From assembly GCF_004341105.1 (NCBI RefSeq), contig NZ_SLZK01000004.1, positions 578,833 through 642,832 on the forward strand: a stretch of 64,000 bases of DNA, read 5' to 3'. The notes beneath the pieces were generated by a model. That model saw nothing but the letters and a program-made list of their open reading frames with translations, made no database searches and was not told where the DNA came from. This document shows positions 60,363 to 64,000 of the stretch, one piece after another. The number at the start of each line of letters is the position of its first letter. The first letter of the stretch is position 1. The position numbers and the translations under genes are program-made. This DNA comes from Rhizobium sp. BK418 (GTDB lineage Bacteria > Pseudomonadota > Alphaproteobacteria > Rhizobiales > Rhizobiaceae).

Positions 60363-62159
60363 ATGACAAATGCAGGCGTTGACAGGGGTAGCTGCAGCAT
60401 CCCTTCTCAGGAAGAGGTGGAACAGCAACTCGAGCGTATTCTGTTCAGCCCGGAGTTCCGTCTTCCGGAACGGGCGAGGCGATTCCTTGAATTTGTGGTG
60501 ACTGAAATGCTTGCGGGCCGCCGCGATTATCTCAAGGCCTCCACCATCGCGCAGGCGGTTTTCGGCAGAGACGCGAATTTCGATGCCCAGCAGGATCCTT
60601 GTGTCCGCATCGAAGCAGGGCGGCTGAGGAGGGAGTTGGAACATTATTACCTAACCGCCGGCGCTGCTGACCGGATCGTCATCACAGTTCCCAGAGGCGG
60701 CTATGCGCCGGTCTTCGAGGTGAGGCAAGGTGCTGAGCCCGCAGGTACGTCGAAACCCAGGCCCTCCGGTCAACCGATATCAGGGGGAGGCGATGCGCAG
60801 CAGCCGAAAGTTATTGGGGATACGGTCAGCCGAGACAAGACGAGTGGGCTCTGGTCACGACCCGGATATAGGCTCCTTGCGGGAGGTGCGATTATCCTCC
60901 TCGTCTCGGCAGCGATACTTCTGCATGCACGCTTATTCGATACGGGAGACGAGAGGGTGGTGGGGATCGGCAACCGCCCCACCGTCGTCGTCGAACGCTT
61001 TGAAAGTGCCTCTGAAGGAGGGCTTGCATCCGATATCTCTCAAGGCATCACCGACGACATCATCGAAAAACTCGTCCCCTTCAACGACATCGTGGTCGCC
61101 GCCGCGCTGCCGCGCAATAGAGAGGGCCAAGCTTCACCGGAGCCACTCTACACTCTCCAGGGAAGCGTTCGGCTGGAAGGAAGCAATCTGCGTTCAACGG
61201 CAAGGCTCGTGCGTCGGGCGGATGGCGTGGTCATTTGGGCGAACAACTACGATGCCGACATGAAAGTGCAGGGCGTCCTGAAAACGCAGTCGAGCCTCGC
61301 TGAACATATCGCCACGGCGGTTGCACGGCCGTTCGGCGTCATGTTCAAGACGGACACCGCCAGCATTGCCGGAAGTGCCGATGCTTTTTCCTGCATTCTC
61401 TCCTACTATAGCTATCGCAGCGAGATGACTGCGCAGGCGCATGAAGCGACAAAATCCTGTCTGCAGCGGGCCGTTGAAAAGAACCCCGATGTCTCCAATA
61501 CTGTCGCTTTTCTATCGCTGATCCATCTTGACGAGTTCCGCTTTCCGTACCAGCTGAATACCAAGCCGACAGCCGCCACACTCAATGTTGCTAAAGAACT
61601 CGCCGAACACGCGGTGCGGCTCGACCCGAAGAATGCACGTGCTCTTCAAGCACTGATGCTCGCCACTTTTTTCAGCAATGACCCGACCGGAGCCCTGCGT
61701 GTCGGCGAGGCCGCCTATGCCAGCAATCCGAATGATACCGAGGTGGCGGGTGAATACGGCTTGCGCCTGTCGATGGCGGGAAAATGGGACACGGGCTGCA
61801 AGCTGATTTCCGAGGCCATAAGCAGAAAAGCCGGACCACGTGGATATTACGAAGTCGGAATGGCGCTTTGTGCCTTCATGAGGGGTGATACGCAAGCCGC
61901 GGAACTCTGGTCCCGAATGTCGGACCTGAACTACAATCCGATGCATCGCCTCGTATTGCTCTCCATCCTGGGCACGCTGGGAAAAACCGCGGAGGCCAAT
62001 GAGCAGCTCGACTGGATCAAGCTCAAGTCACCAGCTTTGATCCCGAACGTCAGGCAAGAAGTCGCCAAGCGGCTGGCGCGGACCGAGGACCAGGAACGCT
62101 TCTTTGCGGGGCTAAAGGCTGCCGGCGTGCCGGTGTCAGATCAGGTGGCAGGGAACTGA
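60363..62159 (+). CDS. CadC-like membrane protein with TolB-like and TPR regions (third copy)
   Basis: A 598-residue paralogue of the proteins at 46392 and 47361. The winged-helix-like part has ARRFLEFVVTEMLAGRRDYL, AQAVFGRDANFDAQQDPC and ITVPRGGYAPVF. A membrane segment (LLAGGAIILLVSAAILL) is followed by the TolB-like domain (TVVVERFESASEGG, LQGSVRLEGSNLRSTARL) and helical repeats, with ALQALMLATFFSNDPTGALR. The last 200 residues are close to those of the 47361 protein, so a recent duplication is likely. Confidence 0.82.
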   Translation: MTNAGVDRGSCSIPSQEEVEQQLERILFSPEFRLPERARRFLEFVVTEMLAGRRDYLKASTIAQAVFGRDANFDAQQDPCVRIEAGRLRRELEHYYLTAGAADRIVITVPRGGYAPVFEVRQGAEPAGTSKPRPSGQPISGGGDAQQPKVIGDTVSRDKTSGLWSRPGYRLLAGGAIILLVSAAILLHARLFDTGDERVVGIGNRPTVVVERFESASEGGLASDISQGITDDIIEKLVPFNDIVVAAALPRNREGQASPEPLYTLQGSVRLEGSNLRSTARLVRRADGVVIWANNYDADMKVQGVLKTQSSLAEHIATAVARPFGVMFKTDTASIAGSADAFSCILSYYSYRSEMTAQAHEATKSCLQRAVEKNPDVSNTVAFLSLIHLDEFRFPYQLNTKPTAATLNVAKELAEHAVRLDPKNARALQALMLATFFSNDPTGALRVGEAAYASNPNDTEVAGEYGLRLSMAGKWDTGCKLISEAISRKAGPRGYYEVGMALCAFMRGDTQAAELWSRMSDLNYNPMHRLVLLSILGTLGKTAEANEQLDWIKLKSPALIPNVRQEVAKRLARTEDQERFFAGLKAAGVPVSDQVAGN

Positions 62160-62446
62160 AACGTCCGCTTCGCTGTGCAAGCCTTCAGCTTTTACAATAT
62201 GATCGCCGGTTCACTCTACTGCATAAGCTGTCAGGGAGCTGTGCTCGCTCAGATCAAACACATGCGAAGCCGACATCATGGTCATCCGGCCGGCGATTAC
62301 CTTCGACAAAATCTCGATCCGTATGCAGATCGCGTTCGCTCATCGCAATCAACCCCACCTGCAAACTCCCGGGCACCCTTCAGACCCGGGGAGTGTGACA
62401 TTCCAACTTTGCAGAAACAGGACACTTTAACCTTGCGGTGGAGGAG
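62160..62446. other. gap holding stem-loop and possible transposon-end remnant
   Basis: CTCCCGGG and CCCGGGGAG (62366-62393) form a stem-loop. Beyond it, GACATTCCAACTTTGCAG and AGGACACTTTAACCTTGCGG look like the repeated end motifs of an insertion sequence. No gene was seen. The borders of the neighbouring IS30 copy could not be fixed. Confidence 0.35.
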
Positions 62447-63313
62447 CTAACCCAAGTGCGTCACGCCTGTTTTGCAGGGTAGGGGATCACACCTGATCCT
62501 GCAAATGCGCCATGAACACCTCGGCCTACGTTTGTTGGCGTTTTCGACAGTTCCCTTTTGCCACGGTGCACTCGGGTCGCAGAACCAGCTGCGCGCGCCG
62601 ATCCCTTCTTCCAAAGCCCTGAATCCGGCAAACTCGGTACCGCGATCAAAGGTGAAGCTTTGACGCGCAAAGGCTGGCAGAGGAGAAAAAGCTCTGATGA
62701 TCTCGTCCATGATCGGGCGAGAATGCCGGCTTGGTTCTTGATGAGAACGGTATAGCGGCTCTTGCGCTCCACCAGAGATGTCACATTGGCATGGCCGAGT
62801 GGACGTTCGAAGATAAGGATATACGATGCGAGGCCGGAAACACACCGTCGCGCGGCTTCCTGGAGCGTAGTGGACGACGTTTGCGGCGCGCTTCCGGGAG
62901 ATACTGATAGAGGCCAAGCCCGTAATCTTCCTTGCTGTAAATGAACCGGTAGATTGTCTCTTTACAGACGCGCACGAGGCTGCGCCCCTCCAACAACAGG
63001 CGACCAGCGATCTGCTCAGGAGACCAGCGTGCCTCCAACTGGGTGATGATCTCCTGCGCAAATTCGGGTGCCGCCGCAGCTTTCTCAGCCGGCGTCGTCG
63101 GTCCTTGGAGATATCGTGCGCGACCGTGCTGTAGTAGCCGTCGTAGTCCGGCAGTTCGCGATCATGAAACGTGTTGCGCTTGATCTCGCGGTAAATGGTG
63201 GAGCGGTGACGGCCAAGTTGGCGGGCCATTTCGTGGACGGGAACATTTGCCGCCATCAGCTGCTGTAGGCGTCGTCGGTCGGCGAGAGCAAGCTGCGTAT
63301 AGCATCGGGACAT
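62447..63313 (-). pseudogene. IS30 family transposase, frameshifted and decayed
   Basis: The N-terminal helix-turn-helix is intact in one frame (MAANVPVHEMARQLGRHRST, IYREIKRNTF). The middle continues in a second frame (MEARWSPEQIAGRLLLEGRS, ETIYRFIYSKED), the block before the first catalytic Asp is deleted, TSLVERKSRYTVLIKN lies in a third frame, and FTFDRGTEFAGF plus APWQKGTVENANKR return to the first. Several frameshifts and one deletion make it inactive. Confidence 0.85.
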
Positions 63314-63416
63314 GCCAAAATCTCCAAAGTGAAGCCATTGAAATCATTGGCATGTCGCACTTGGAAATAGAATGTACCCCTGCTGGTTCCAGATTGAATG
63401 CAACGCGGGTTGGAAT

Positions 63417-64000
63417 CTATATGATCTGGTCCTCCATAGCCAATAGATGCTGGTTGAAGATCTCCGTCGGTGTCTGAAATCCCAGGCACTTCCGAGGCGT
63501 GGCATTGAGCCGGTCACACAAAGAACGGATCTCCTGATTGGTCACGTCCAACACGACGGTTTCCGGAGGCAGGTACCGACGAACCCGTTTGTTGGTGTTC
63601 TCGACCGTGCCTTTTTGCCACGGCGCTTGCGGATCGCAGAACCAGGCTGCCGTTCCCATGCCCTTTTCCAGCTCTCGCCATGAGACAAATTCGAGGCCTC
63701 GGTCGAACGTCAGGCTTTGCCGGGCTTTCGCGGGCAGGGGTGCTAGATGACTTACCAGTTGGTTCATGATCGGTTTTGAACGCCTGTCGTTGTTGCGGAA
63801 TAGAACGGTATAGCGGCTCTTGCGCTCGACGATCGTGGCGACATTGGCGGATCCATGCTCCTTCCGGAAGATCATCAGATCGGCCTCCCAGTGGCCGAAT
63901 TCGCTGCGTGAATTGATGGCTTCAGGCCTATTTCGAATGGCGCATTCGATTGGAAAAACGAGACTTCTCGGCTTGCGCGCGTATCTTGGACGCCGTTTCC
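63417..64000 (-). mobile_element. IS30 family transposase, second copy, cut by the window edge
   Basis: The frame from the right edge to the stop at 63417 is unbroken (about 193 residues). It covers the catalytic core: EFGHWEADLMIFRKEHGSAN, VERKSRYTVLFRNND, LTFDRGLEFVSW, PQAPWQKGTVENTNKRVRRY and ATPRKCLGFQTPTEIF, the usual IS30 C terminus. It is in the same orientation as the decayed copy 100 bases away. Whether the N-terminal part is complete cannot be seen. Its 3' flank should hold the IS end near 63370-63416. Confidence 0.9.

Noticed and set aside
1..64000. CRISPR arrays, tRNA or rRNA genes, riboswitches
   Set aside because: No regularly spaced repeats, cloverleaf-like sequences with a GGTTCGA arm outside genes, or known riboswitch patterns were found by eye.

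Overview
The window reads as alphaproteobacterial DNA, most likely from a Rhizobium species and possibly from a megaplasmid or chromid. The basis is high-GC codon use, ExoP/ExoF/ExoQ-type polysaccharide genes, Occ/Nop-type amino-acid ABC genes, a FixLJ/FixK-like regulator set and an FtsI with rhizobial features. No rRNA, tRNA, replication gene or CRISPR array was seen.

Layout. (1) 198-5563: a polar amino-acid/opine-type ABC importer with an M20 amidohydrolase, facing a divergent GntR regulator; a 30-bp near-perfect palindrome lies between them. (2) 5579-33945: a large surface-polysaccharide locus. It holds gmd/fcl (GDP-fucose), an ExoP/Wzc-like chain-length kinase, several glycosyltransferases, an ExoQ/Wzy-like polymerase, a secreted beta-helix protein, a WecG-type transferase, an undecaprenyl-phosphate sugar transferase, a UDP-xylose synthase, two amino-sugar cassettes (Gfo/Idh, DegT aminotransferases, hexapeptide acetyltransferases, SDR epimerase), a Wzx flippase and an ExoF-like export protein. 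A LuxR-type regulator with a degenerate receiver domain and a phytanoyl-CoA-dioxygenase-like gene broken by one in-frame stop sit inside it. (3) 34227-37943: envelope genes (OmpA-like lipoprotein, L,D-transpeptidase, a second-copy-like FtsI). (4) 38036-43563: TetR regulator, metallophosphodiesterase, ABC importer (binding protein and two permeases but no ATPase) and a tyrosine phosphatase, with a TetR-type dyad in front of the operon. (5) 43657-52529: aldo/keto reductase, a deletion scar fusing LacI and permease remnants, a Crp/Fnr regulator, two CadC-like TPR regulators, a FixLJ-like two-component pair and small proteins, with an FNR/FixK-type dyad at 51303. (6) 52542-60099: stress and envelope functions (AI-2E/PerM transporter, PPK2, SulP; DUF3300 and DUF2950 proteins). 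(7) 60363-64000: a third CadC-like paralogue, then two tandem IS30-family copies, the first decayed and the second cut by the window edge.

Taken together, the central 28 kb encodes synthesis, polymerisation, flipping and export of a polysaccharide predicted to contain fucose, xylose and one or two acetamido or diacetamido sugars. The right half is rich in regulators and stress functions, with signs of transposon traffic at its end. All functions are inferred from reading motifs in the sequence; no database search was run.
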